Positions 38,956 to 48,638 of a stretch of 64,000 nt of DNA are shown piece after piece; position 1 is the first letter of the stretch; each line of letters starts with the position of its first letter. Where the stretch lies: contig NZ_JABWEB010000010.1 of the NCBI RefSeq assembly GCF_013369485.1, forward strand, positions 1 through 64,000. Reading direction: 5' to 3'. The notes beneath the pieces are model-generated. The model was not told where the DNA came from. It did not search any database and saw only the letters and a program-made list of their open reading frames with translations. Origin of the DNA: Massilia sp. BJB1822 (lineage in GTDB: Bacteria; Pseudomonadota; Gammaproteobacteria; Burkholderiales; Burkholderiaceae_D). The position numbers were made by a program, and so were the translations under genes.

Positions 38956-40182
38956 TTGTTCGTACAAAGCCGACTCAGCGCCTGGACGGCAGGCATTCGC
39001 CAGCAAATCACCCTGCCCTTGCGCATTGAATTATGGAACGGGCAGGCCTTCGATTTTTCCAGCGAAGCGCCGCGCGTCACCATCCGCATTCCCAGCCCCT
39101 CGGCCGCGCGCTACCTGCTTTCCCCAAGCCTGTCGAACCTGGGCACGGCCTATGTGGAAGGGGCGATCGAGGTGACGGGCAAGGCCAAGGACATGATACG
39201 CATCGTCAATGCGCTGGCGCATTCGACCCTGCACTCCGACGGCAAGCTGTCGCGCATCGTGCGCCAGTTCACGCACAGCCGGAAAAGGGATGCGGAAGCC
39301 ATCCGCTACCACTACGACGTTTCCAACGAGTTCTACCAGCAGTTTCTCGATCCGCGCATGGTGTATTCCTGCGCCTATTTCGAAAGCGGGGAGGAAGACC
39401 TGGCCGCCGCCCAGCTCAAGAAGATCGACCACATCCTGGCCAAGATCCGCCTGCAGTGCGGCCAGAGCCTGCTCGATATCGGCTGCGGCTGGGGCGCGCT
39501 GGTGATCCGCGCCGCGCAGAAGTATGGCGCGCGCTGCGTCGGCATCACGCTGTCGGAAAACCAGTACGCGCTGGCGCGCGAGCGCGTGGCGCAGGCCGGC
39601 CTGGAACATCTGGTGGAAATCCGCCTGCAGGATTACCGCGATGTGCGCGGCAGCTTCGACCGCATCACCAGCGTCGGCATGTTCGAGCATGTGGGCGTCA
39701 AGCATCTGGCCGAATACTTCGGCATCATCCACCACCTGCTGGCCGACGATGGCGTGGCCATGAACCATGGCATCACCAGCACCGATCCCGACAGCGGCGA
39801 AACGCCTTATGGCGGCGGCGAATTCATCGACAAATACGTGTTCCCGCAGGGCGAACTGGCCCATCTCGGCCAGGTGCTGAAAGCCATGCAGCAGGGCCAG
39901 CTTGAAGCCTACGACGTGGAAAACCTGCGCCGGCACTACGCCAAGACCTGCGCCATCTGGACCGACAATTTCGAAGCGCGGGCCGAGCAGGTGAAAGCCA
40001 TCGCGGGAGACAAACGCTTCCGCATCTGGCATGTGTATCTGGCCGGCTGCGCCTACGCCTTCGACCAGGATTGGATCAGCCTATACCAGATCGTCTGCGG
40101 CAAAGCCGGCCGCCATCCGCAGGCGCTGCCGTGGTCGCGGCAGTATATGTATGCGGAGAATCCAGCTTCAGCGGCTATTTAA
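38956..40182 (+). CDS. cfa: Cyclopropane-fatty-acyl-phospholipid synthase
   Basis: The 408-residue methyltransferase adds a methylene bridge from S-adenosylmethionine to unsaturated phospholipid chains in the inner membrane. YHYDVSNEFYQQFLDPRMVYSC is seen as YHYDVSNEFY near 124 and DPRMVYSCAYF near 136. The SAM site LLDIGCGWGAL lies near 178, and HEXVG-like GMFEHVG follows. The start is the TTG at 38956: AACGGAGG lies five bases before it, while the GTG at 38932 and other candidates lack such a site. It follows pdxH by 54 bases, and its stop overlaps msrA by eight bases on the other strand. Confidence 0.9.
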   Translation: MFVQSRLSAWTAGIRQQITLPLRIELWNGQAFDFSSEAPRVTIRIPSPSAARYLLSPSLSNLGTAYVEGAIEVTGKAKDMIRIVNALAHSTLHSDGKLSRIVRQFTHSRKRDAEAIRYHYDVSNEFYQQFLDPRMVYSCAYFESGEEDLAAAQLKKIDHILAKIRLQCGQSLLDIGCGWGALVIRAAQKYGARCVGITLSENQYALARERVAQAGLEHLVEIRLQDYRDVRGSFDRITSVGMFEHVGVKHLAEYFGIIHHLLADDGVAMNHGITSTDPDSGETPYGGGEFIDKYVFPQGELAHLGQVLKAMQQGQLEAYDVENLRRHYAKTCAIWTDNFEARAEQVKAIAGDKRFRIWHVYLAGCAYAFDQDWISLYQIVCGKAGRHPQALPWSRQYMYAENPASAAI

Positions 40183-40699
40183 GGTATTTGGTATAGGTCT
40201 TGCGGAACTTGACCACCTTGGGCGCGACGACGAAGGCGCAATAGCCTTGCAGCGGGTGCTGGGCGAAATAGTTCTGGTGGTAGTCTTCGGCCTGGTAGAA
40301 AGGCTGGGCTGGCGATAGCTCGGTGACGATGGGCGCGTCCCACACATGGGCCATTTCCGCGATCACCTGGCGCGCCGTGGCTTCCTGTTCGGGCGACTGG
40401 TAATAGATCACCGAACGGTATTGGGTGCCGACATCGTTGCCCTGGCGGTTCAGCGTGGTGGGATCGTGGATGGTGAAGAAGATTTCCAGCAGCTCGCGGT
40501 AGCTGATCTGGGCCGGATCGAATTCGACGCGGATCACCTCGGCATGCCCGGTCTCGCCGCTGCACACCTGCTCATAGGTCGGCTCCGGCTGCTGGCCGCC
40601 CGTATAGCCGGACGCCACTTTCACCACCCCGCGCACCTCCAGGTACACCGCTTCCGTACACCAGAAGCAACCACCACCAAGCACCGCTGTTTCAGTCAT
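40175..40699 (-). CDS. msrA: Peptide methionine sulfoxide reductase A
   Basis: The 174-residue enzyme reduces the S-form of methionine sulfoxide in proteins. The catalytic GGGCFWCTE motif lies at residues 8-16, followed by SGYTGG, TGHAEVIRVEFDP, FFTIHDPTTLNRQGNDVGTQ seen as HDPTTLNRQGNDVG, and a late AEDYHQNYF. The start at 40699 has GGAGG directly upstream. No fused MsrB and no signal peptide, so it acts in the cytoplasm. It is convergent with cfa, overlapping by eight bases. Confidence 0.93.
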   Translation of the reverse strand: MTETAVLGGGCFWCTEAVYLEVRGVVKVASGYTGGQQPEPTYEQVCSGETGHAEVIRVEFDPAQISYRELLEIFFTIHDPTTLNRQGNDVGTQYRSVIYYQSPEQEATARQVIAEMAHVWDAPIVTELSPAQPFYQAEDYHQNYFAQHPLQGYCAFVVAPKVVKFRKTYTKYLK

Positions 40700-40719
40700 T
40701 TTTTCCTCCGTGCCACGCC

Positions 40720-41079
40720 TTATTTGTGCGGCAAGTTGAACACGTGCCCGACCCGCACCAGCAGATCGCCGGCCCCGCATGTGAGTTCCCGGCCGTCGAC
40801 ATGCAGCGAGCGCTCGCTGGTCGGCACTCCGCTTTCATCGAGGTCAAACAGGGCAAACTCCCCATAGGCTGTACTCGGCCACGGCAACACATCGATCGCC
40901 GCGTCGGGGTGGATCTGATAGGTCTGGCACAGCGCCAGGCAACGCAGGGCCAGGTCGATCTGCCGCTTGGTTTCCAGCAGCGCCTCGCGCCCTTCTGCGC
41001 CACGCAGCTTCGCTGCCGTCTCCTGCTGCGCGGCGCGCAGAATAGTGCTCGCCGCGCCGAGTTCAAGTCTATGCTTCAT
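40720..41079 (-). CDS. Conserved small protein of unknown function
   Basis: The 119-residue protein has a helical N-terminal half (residues 1-50, AASTILRAAQQETAAKLRGA) and a C-terminal half rich in beta-type sequence (GEFALFDLDESGVP, ERSLHVDGRELTCGAGDLLV). Three cysteines are present but form no metal motif. I do not recognise a family. The start is not certain: ATG at 41079 is used, while ATG at 41112 would add MARFGRRCDNK. It ends 20 bases before msrA on the same strand and may be co-transcribed with it. Confidence 0.5.
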   Translation of the reverse strand: MKHRLELGAASTILRAAQQETAAKLRGAEGREALLETKRQIDLALRCLALCQTYQIHPDAAIDVLPWPSTAYGEFALFDLDESGVPTSERSLHVDGRELTCGAGDLLVRVGHVFNLPHK

Positions 41080-41259
41080 CTTGTTATCACATCGTCGTCC
41101 AAAACGCGCCATGCGCCTTGCAACGCCGGTTTATCATCCGGCTACTGTAACGCAAAGCGCCGCAGGCTGCATCAGCTATCGCGCGATGACTCAAGCTGGC
41201 CCCGGTTTGTGCTGCCGGGCGACAAATTTGGCATAATGGCAGAAAGACTCAGGTTCTCC

Positions 41260-41763
41260 ATGAATACACGCTCCCCCCGCGCGGAAACGCGCGAATTCAA
41301 TAGCGGCCATTTCCGCCAAGCGCTGGGGCAATTCGCCACCGGCGTGACTGTCATTACCACGCGCCTGGCCGACGGCAGCTTCCGCGGCCTGACGGCCAGT
41401 TCCTTCAATTCGGTTTCGCTGGAGCCGCCGCTGGTGCTGTGGAGCCTGGCAACGGGCGCCAACAGCCTGCCGATTTTCAGCGGTAACTCCCATTATGTAA
41501 TCAACGTGCTCAACGCCGAGCAAGGCCATCTGGCCAAGCTGTTTTCCACGCGCGGCGAAGACCCTTTCGGCGTGGCCGAGTTCGAGCTCTCGCGCACCGG
41601 CCAGCCCGTCCTGAAAGGCTGCTCCGCCTGGTTCGAGTGCCATAACCGCAGCCGCTATCCGGAAGGCGACCACGTCATCTTCGTGGGCGAGGTCGAGCAC
41701 TGCGAATTCTCCCCCCAGCCGCCCCTGGTCTTCCATGGCGGCCAGTTCCGTGGACTGCGCTAG
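41260..41763 (+). CDS. Flavin reductase family protein
   Basis: This 167-residue protein of the flavin-reductase-like (split-barrel FMN-binding) family has FRQALGQFATGVTVITT near residue 16, the flavin-binding GLTASSFNSVSLEPPLVL and a GDHVIFVGEVE block near the end. Members supply reduced flavin to two-component monooxygenases; the partner is not in this window. The ATG at 41260 is taken; an ATG at 41236 would add eight residues but lies within a probable -10 (CATAAT, 41232-41237). It ends 65 bases before gcdH. Confidence 0.85.
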   Translation: MNTRSPRAETREFNSGHFRQALGQFATGVTVITTRLADGSFRGLTASSFNSVSLEPPLVLWSLATGANSLPIFSGNSHYVINVLNAEQGHLAKLFSTRGEDPFGVAEFELSRTGQPVLKGCSAWFECHNRSRYPEGDHVIFVGEVEHCEFSPQPPLVFHGGQFRGLR

Positions 41764-41828
41764 AATAGCGTTTTTTGCAAGCAGTCTAGACAAGCTATAT
41801 CAACCATAAAGAGAGAGACGGAATCACG

Positions 41829-43013
<1,185 letters not shown>

Positions 43014-43028
43014 GCGCCTGCCATCCCG

Positions 43029-43057
43029 AAAAAAAACCCGCCGAGGCGGGTTTTTTT
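43029..43057. terminator. Bidirectional rho-independent terminator
   Basis: AACCCGCC and GGCGGGTT pair around GA (43035-43052), with an A-run on the left and a T-run on the right. It ends gcdH on the plus strand and ompW on the minus strand. Confidence 0.9.
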
Positions 43058-43070
43058 GCGTCCGCCGGAC

Positions 43071-43763
43071 TTAGAACTTATACGTCACGCCCAGGCTGAC
43101 GGCCAGCGGGTCGAGGCGGGCTTCCATGGTCTGGCCGGTGGAGAAGTCGGCGCGGGTTTTCAGCTTGGTCTTGATGATGCCGATGTCCGCGCCCCAGCGA
43201 TCGTCGATGCGCAGCGAAGCGCCGATCTGGAAGCTGGCGGCAAACTTCGACTTCAGCGAGAAGGTGGTGCCGGGGCCGCCCGTATTGAGCAGCGCCGTCA
43301 GCTGGGCCGAGCCGCGTTCCTTCTGGAAGTAGGCATAGGTCAGGCCCAGGCCCACATAGGGACGGAAGCGCGCGTTCGGCTCGAAGAAGCGGTACTGGAT
43401 CAGGGCCGTCGGCGGCAGCACTTCGGAGGTGCCGAGCTTGCCCGAACCGGCGATCGAGCCAGCCGCCATCAGGTCGTGCTTGTACGGCACGCCCAGGTCC
43501 AGCTCGGCCGATATATTGTCGGTGAGCATGCGGGTGATGTTGAAGATGGGCTTGGTGTCCGCCGCCACATCAGCCTTCGATTCCGGCAGGGCCGGGGCGC
43601 TCACATTGCCGCTGTCAACCTTGGGCGTGATGCGGTTGACGCCGACCTTCACGATCCAGTCGCCGGCCGACTGGGCCGAGGCGGTGGACGCGGCGCCCAG
43701 GGCGACGCTGAGGACGGCAGCTTGCGCCAGCACGTGGGCGGCGCGATTCATGGTGTTGTTCAT
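43071..43763 (-). CDS. ompW: OmpW-family outer-membrane protein
   Basis: The 230-residue precursor has a signal peptide (cleavage near ASA-QS) and an eight-strand-barrel type sequence opening GDWIVKVGVNRITPK. It has LDLGVPYKHDL, PTALIQYRFF, RPYVGLGLTYAYF and a C-terminal VSLGVTYKF ending in Phe, which favours BAM insertion. OmpW proteins form a small hydrophobic channel. GGAG precedes the ATG at 43763. It is downstream of the GDSL lipoprotein gene with 26 bases between and could share its transcript; the bidirectional terminator ends it. Confidence 0.92.
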   Translation of the reverse strand: MNNTMNRAAHVLAQAAVLSVALGAASTASAQSAGDWIVKVGVNRITPKVDSGNVSAPALPESKADVAADTKPIFNITRMLTDNISAELDLGVPYKHDLMAAGSIAGSGKLGTSEVLPPTALIQYRFFEPNARFRPYVGLGLTYAYFQKERGSAQLTALLNTGGPGTTFSLKSKFAASFQIGASLRIDDRWGADIGIIKTKLKTRADFSTGQTMEARLDPLAVSLGVTYKF

Positions 43764-43789
43764 AGTATCTCCAGGTCTCTCGTGATGGA

Positions 43790-45157
43790 TTACAGCCAGC
43801 CTTTAACCGTCATCTTCTGCGACACATAGCGCGCCAGCAGGAAGTAGTTGAACGGGGTCGGATGCACATCATCGGCATAGGAGTAATGGCTGACGTCGCC
43901 CGCGATCAGATTGCTGGCGTTGCAGCCCAGGGAATTGCCCAGCGGGTTCTTGCTGGTGTCGCAGGCGGTATCCTTCACATTGGTCAAGCCATACGGGCCG
44001 GGATTGGTAGCCTGGTCGTGGCTGACGGCAAACACGTCGACCACCAGCACCTTGCTCTCGCTGCTCAGACCGGCGTTCAGCTGGTCGTTGAAGGCTTTCA
44101 CCATGGCGTTGATCAAGGTCTGGATGGTGGCCGATTTCGCCAGGCCGGCCGGGGTATTGGCCACGTCCGGAATATTGTTCACCACCACATAGTTGGCGCC
44201 ATTGCCGACGACCTGGGTTTTCACCAGGGCCACCAGCTCATTGGCGGCGGTCGCCATCGCCGTCACCAGGGTCGGGCTGGTGGCGGTCACATAGTCGGCG
44301 CCAGCCTGGGCGCCGGCAGCCGCGCCGTCAGCCTTGGCTTTCAGTGCCATCGGGCCGGAGACAGCGGGCGAGGCAACGGCGGTATTGCCGGCCGTGACGG
44401 CCGCCGTGACGGCCGCCGTCACCACGCTGGCGTCGGTATGGCCGGGACGCACGCTTTCGGCTGCCAGCGCGGCGCCGATGGCCTGGGCGGCCGTGGCCGG
44501 ATTCGGAGCGCCGGCCGCCAGCTGGGCGGTCAGGCTGGCGCCGAAGGTCTTAGCGCCGGCCGCCGCACCGGCCGCCTTGGCGCCTTCGTCGAGCTGGCCC
44601 AGGCCCACCAGCAGGTCATTGCCGCCGGTCATGATCAGCACCAGTTCCTTGCCGCTGAACTTGCCGCCCGTCACGGCCAGGTGGTTCTTCACCTGCTGCA
44701 CCACGGGCACGGTCAGGGCGCCCAGCGCGCTGCCGGTGGCCTTGTGGCCCTTGCCGATGGGATTGGTGACGCGCGAGCCGCCCTGGGCGTAGCTGAAGCA
44801 ATTGGAATTGGTGGCGATGGGCACCGAGAAGCCCTTGCTGGCATCGCCGTCCAGGCCCGTCATGGCCGGGCATGGCGCGGGCAGCTTGAGCTGGGCGGCC
44901 ATCAGTTCGGTCCAGTTCTTGCCGGTCAGCGCCGGATTGACACCCGTGTTGTCGCCATTGATGGTGAAGGTGCCGCCGCCGATGGCTTTGACGGTGCCGA
45001 CGCGGTAAGTGCCGATGTCGGACAGGCTGTCGCCGAACGATACCTGGGATGCAAACTGGACCTTGTTATTCTGTTCGCCGGGGCTGGGGCTGCTGCCTCC
45101 GCAAGCGGCCAGGGCGGCCGCAGCCATTGCAGCAAGTGCAAGCTTGGTAGTGCGCAT
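43790..45157 (-). CDS. GDSL/SGNH-family lipoprotein esterase with Ala/Gly-rich insertion
   Basis: This 455-residue lipoprotein has a signal peptide with lipobox LAAC (Cys19). The catalytic FGDSLSDIG (Ser44) is near the start, GGNDLL (block III) follows near 180, and the late DDVHPTPFNY gives Asp and His. Between the GGNDLL block and the NNIPDVANTP block it carries about 140 residues dominated by Ala, Gly, Thr and Val, partly coded by 12-base tandem repeats (around 44394-44425). Such enzymes hydrolyse esters of lipids or glycans at the cell surface. AAGGAGAC precedes the ATG at 45157. No autotransporter barrel is present. Confidence 0.85.
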   Translation of the reverse strand: MRTTKLALAAMAAAALAACGGSSPSPGEQNNKVQFASQVSFGDSLSDIGTYRVGTVKAIGGGTFTINGDNTGVNPALTGKNWTELMAAQLKLPAPCPAMTGLDGDASKGFSVPIATNSNCFSYAQGGSRVTNPIGKGHKATGSALGALTVPVVQQVKNHLAVTGGKFSGKELVLIMTGGNDLLVGLGQLDEGAKAAGAAAGAKTFGASLTAQLAAGAPNPATAAQAIGAALAAESVRPGHTDASVVTAAVTAAVTAGNTAVASPAVSGPMALKAKADGAAAGAQAGADYVTATSPTLVTAMATAANELVALVKTQVVGNGANYVVVNNIPDVANTPAGLAKSATIQTLINAMVKAFNDQLNAGLSSESKVLVVDVFAVSHDQATNPGPYGLTNVKDTACDTSKNPLGNSLGCNASNLIAGDVSHYSYADDVHPTPFNYFLLARYVSQKMTVKGWL

Positions 45158-45288
45158 TGAATGTCTCCTTGTGTGTTTTATAGTACGGACGTGCTTTTCG
45201 CCGTGCATTTAATATGCCAGTACGGCAACGCCGAACACAAGGAGAAATTTGTAAAAAAAGCAGTTTTGTTGAAAACGCAGAATTACGG

Positions 45289-46848
45289 TCAGGGAATATC
45301 GCGCCAGAAATAGTCGCGTGCCGCCAACAGGCAGAACGGCGCCACCAGGCCCGCGTGGTAACTCTCGGCCACGGCTTCGCGCGCATCCTTGCCGCGCGAC
45401 AGGGCATCGGCCTTGAGCATCAGGCGCGCCGCGCTGAAGCCCAGGCGGTAGAGCAGATAGGGATCGTTCATATTCTCGCTCTGGTCCAGGTCCAGCACAT
45501 CGGGCGCGGCGCCGGCGGCGCGGAAGTAGGCGGCGCTGGCCGTGGTGTTGTTGAAGGATACGGTGGGATCTTCATGGCCGCCGCACAACATCAGGCGCGA
45601 GGCTGGACGGTAGTTGCGCAAATCGTTGACCGCCACCCATTTGCGCAGCGGATGCTGGGGCGCGCAAGCGAGCGGCTTGGCGGGATCGGCGCCGCAGGGC
45701 TGGGCGGCCTGGTCGGCCAGATAGGCGGCGCGGTAAGTGCTGCGCACCAGATGCGGTTCGCCGAAGAAAGCGGTGGCGCCAACCGGCTGCGGCAGCGAGT
45801 CGCGCGCGAACAGGGCATTGGCCGGCAGCTTGCCCAGGGCCGCCAGCTCGCTGCCGCCGAGCGTGCCCGGCAACAGGGTTTCAATGCCATTGGCATACTG
45901 GGCTTCATACATCTCGCCCGCCGTGCCGTACAGGGCGGCGCCGCCGCGCTGGGCCGCCGTGCTCAGCATGGGCAGGAAGGCCGTGATGCCGCGGCCTGGA
46001 TCGCCGGAGAAGATGGTGTCGGCGAACTGGGCCAGGGCGTAGGGGCCGGACATGCCGGCCACCGCCGCCACCTGGAATTCGCCGGGATAGGCCTCCTGCA
46101 TGGCGCGCTGGGTGGCCAGCGCCACATAGCCGCCCTGCGAGTAGCCGGCCAGGAACAGGCGGCTCGACGCGCTGCTGCCCAGCGTCCCCAGCGTGGCGCG
46201 CGCGGCGCGCAGCGCATCCACCATTTCATTGGCTTGCTGCTTGGCGTCCAGATAGGGATGGTAGCCCAGGCTGGAGCCGGCATAGCCGCCGTAATTCGGC
46301 GCCACCACGATATAGCCTTGGGCCGCGAACAGGGCGGCCACCATGCGCGCCTCGCCGGTGAGCTTGGCCATATCGTAGTTCTTGTCGAGGCTGGTGCCAT
46401 GGGCGTACAGCAGCACCGGACGCGGGCCGCTACAGGAGGCGTCGCTGCCGCTGGGCAGCAGCAGCGCCGCGCCTGCCTCGGCCAGCGCGCCGCCGGGCAA
46501 GCCGCTGCTGCGGTATTGCAGGCGGTAGGCGCTGACGGTGCAGCGCGGTTCGCCGGCCAGCTTGACGAAGCCTTCCAGCGCGTCTTCCATCAGGCTGCGC
46601 ATGGCGGCCGGCGTCAGGCTGGTGGCGCTGAGACCGCCCGGCAGGGTGACGGTAACGGGACTGGCGGCCTGCACCAGGCTGCCGCGCGCAGGTGGTGGCG
46701 GCGGTGCGGGCGGCAAGGGCGCGGTCTGGCCGGGCGTGGTGCCGCTGCCGCCGCCGCAAGCGGCCAGCATGGCGCCCAGCAGCAGGGCGGGCGCGTGCCG
46801 TGCTGGGGATGGAACACGGAAGAAAAATAGCGGCAACAGATGGGACAT
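45289..46848 (-). CDS. Lipoprotein alpha/beta hydrolase (secretory-lipase type), copy 1
   Basis: The 519-residue protein has a lipoprotein signal (LAAC, Cys31), a Pro-rich linker (residues 35-55), and an alpha/beta hydrolase domain. LLYAHGTS gives the oxyanion region, PNYGGYAGSS follows, and the nucleophile lies in AGYSQGG. A late CGGHEDPTVSFNNT segment holds likely Asp and His. It resembles secretory lipases and cutinase-like esterases. AGGAG precedes the ATG. It is about half identical to the neighbouring gene at 46918, with only 69 bases between the two, so they arose by tandem duplication; only this copy is lipidated. Confidence 0.85.
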   Translation of the reverse strand: MSHLLPLFFFRVPSPARHAPALLLGAMLAACGGGSGTTPGQTAPLPPAPPPPPARGSLVQAASPVTVTLPGGLSATSLTPAAMRSLMEDALEGFVKLAGEPRCTVSAYRLQYRSSGLPGGALAEAGAALLLPSGSDASCSGPRPVLLYAHGTSLDKNYDMAKLTGEARMVAALFAAQGYIVVAPNYGGYAGSSLGYHPYLDAKQQANEMVDALRAARATLGTLGSSASSRLFLAGYSQGGYVALATQRAMQEAYPGEFQVAAVAGMSGPYALAQFADTIFSGDPGRGITAFLPMLSTAAQRGGAALYGTAGEMYEAQYANGIETLLPGTLGGSELAALGKLPANALFARDSLPQPVGATAFFGEPHLVRSTYRAAYLADQAAQPCGADPAKPLACAPQHPLRKWVAVNDLRNYRPASRLMLCGGHEDPTVSFNNTTASAAYFRAAGAAPDVLDLDQSENMNDPYLLYRLGFSAARLMLKADALSRGKDAREAVAESYHAGLVAPFCLLAARDYFWRDIP

Positions 46849-46917
46849 GGCGGCTCCTGGGGCGCCAGTTCCGGATGAGCTGGCATCGCGCGCATACTAG
46901 CAGTCGCTGGACAAGAC

Positions 46918-48423
46918 CTACTTCAACTCAAGCAAAGCCTTGTCGAAGAAGGCGCGCGCGGCTAGCAGACAGAAAGGCGCTGCCAGGCGCGCATGGTAGC
47001 GCTCGGCAACTGCCTCGTCCGGATTGCGGCCTTCTTGCAGCGCCTGCTGGCGCACGGCGGCCTGGTGGCGCGCGAAACCCTGGCGATAAAGACTGTACTC
47101 ATCCTGCTGGGCCTGGGCTTCCAGATCGAGCAGGACCGGCGCCGCGCCCTGGGCGCGGAAATAGCTGGCGGCGGCGGTGGCGTTATAGAAGGGCACGGCC
47201 GGATCGTGGGCGGCGCCGCACAGCAGCAGCGGGCTTTGCGGCCGGTAAGTGCGCAAATCGTTTTTCAGCATCCAGCGCCGCAGATTGTTCTGGCTGGGAC
47301 AGGCGCCCGGCGTGGCGCTGCAGGGATGCTCGGCCATGTCCTGCAGATAGGCGGCGCGGTAGCTGCTGCGCACCAGATGGGGATCGGCGAAATACGGCCG
47401 GCTGCCGTCGGCCTGGGGCAGCGAGTCGCTGGCGAACAGGGCGCGCGCGGGCAGCTTGCCGCGCTTGAACAAGTCTTCGCGCGTCATGCTGCCCGGCAGC
47501 AGGGTTTCGATGCCGCTCGCGTACTGGCTCTCGTACAGCTCGCCCGGCGTGGCATAGATGGCGGCGCCCGAGCGCTGGGCCGAGGTGCCGATCAGCGGCA
47601 GGTAGACGGTGATGCCGGCGTTCGGCTTGCCGGCGAAGACATCGTCGGCCATCTGCGCCATCGCATACGGGCCGGACAGGCCAGCCGCCGCCGTCACCTG
47701 GAATTCGCTGCCGTATTCCTGCTGCATGGCGCGCTGGGTGGCGAGCGTGACGAAGCCGCCCTGCGAGTAGCCGGCCAGGAACAGGCGCGGCGCGGCCTGC
47801 ACCTTCAGTTTGGCCAGCGCGGTGCGACTGGCGCGCAAGGCATCGGCCATATCGGCCGACTGCTGCTCGGCGTTCAGATAGGGATGGTAGGGCAGCGAGG
47901 AGCCTTCATAGCCGGCGTAATTGGGCGCCACCACGATATAGCCCTGGGCCGTGAACATGGCCGCCACCAGGCGCGCTTCGCCGCGCAGGCGGGCCATATC
48001 GTGGCTCTTGGAAATCGAGGTGCCATGCGCATACAGCAGCAGCGGGCGCGGTCCCTTGCAGGCGCTGTCGCGGCCCGAGGGCAGGATCAGGGCGGCGCTG
48101 GCGTCGGTGGCTTCGCCGCTGCCGCCCACGGTGCGGTAGCGCACAGTGTAGGTGGTGATGGTGCAGCGCGGCTGGCCGATGGCCTGGCCAGCGTCCTCCC
48201 CTGCCCTCTCGAGCAGCTGGGACAGCAGTTCCGGGTCGATGCGCTTGGCGCTGGAGAACGGACCCATCTCGATGCGCGCCAGGGTCGGCCCCGCCAGCAG
48301 CGCGCCGCGTTCGGTGCGCGCGGCATAGGGCTGGGAACTGGCCGATTCTGCAGCGGCGGCATAGGGCGCCAGCAGCGCGGCAAGCAAGGGAAAGAGGGAG
48401 AACAGCCGCGGCGGTCGGAACAT
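46918..48423 (-). CDS. Secreted alpha/beta hydrolase (secretory-lipase type), copy 2
   Basis: The 501-residue precursor has an ordinary signal peptide (LLAALLAPYAAAAES) without a lipobox cysteine, so it is probably soluble in the periplasm or secreted. The hydrolase domain repeats the motifs of its neighbour: LLYAHGTSISKSHDMA, APNYAGYEGSS, nucleophile AGYSQGG, and CGAAHDPAVPFYN near the end. Conserved Cys residues may form disulfides. GGAGG precedes the ATG. Substrates are unknown; lipid or polyester esters are likely. It is the first gene of the pair. Confidence 0.85.
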   Translation of the reverse strand: MFRPPRLFSLFPLLAALLAPYAAAAESASSQPYAARTERGALLAGPTLARIEMGPFSSAKRIDPELLSQLLERAGEDAGQAIGQPRCTITTYTVRYRTVGGSGEATDASAALILPSGRDSACKGPRPLLLYAHGTSISKSHDMARLRGEARLVAAMFTAQGYIVVAPNYAGYEGSSLPYHPYLNAEQQSADMADALRASRTALAKLKVQAAPRLFLAGYSQGGFVTLATQRAMQQEYGSEFQVTAAAGLSGPYAMAQMADDVFAGKPNAGITVYLPLIGTSAQRSGAAIYATPGELYESQYASGIETLLPGSMTREDLFKRGKLPARALFASDSLPQADGSRPYFADPHLVRSSYRAAYLQDMAEHPCSATPGACPSQNNLRRWMLKNDLRTYRPQSPLLLCGAAHDPAVPFYNATAAASYFRAQGAAPVLLDLEAQAQQDEYSLYRQGFARHQAAVRQQALQEGRNPDEAVAERYHARLAAPFCLLAARAFFDKALLELK

Positions 48424-48638
48424 ACAGCCTCCATGCGCAGCCGCAGGCGGCGGAAGAGGCAGGCGGCACGCTGGCCACCGCTGCGGCAGGAATTATGTGG
48501 AAGCCCTGCCCGTCAATGGACACGGCTGGGCTTCCTTGCATAAGCATACTCCTGCCGTTGAGCTGCCAGCGCATGAGCTGCGCGCGCCGTTGCGAACACG
48601 CCCTTGACGCGCGCCGCCACGCCGGGCGGTGTGGCGCT

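Noticed and set aside
44394..44425. Short tandem repeats, checked as a possible CRISPR or minisatellite
   Set aside because: They are in frame within the GDSL gene, without spacers, and encode Ala/Val/Thr-rich protein.
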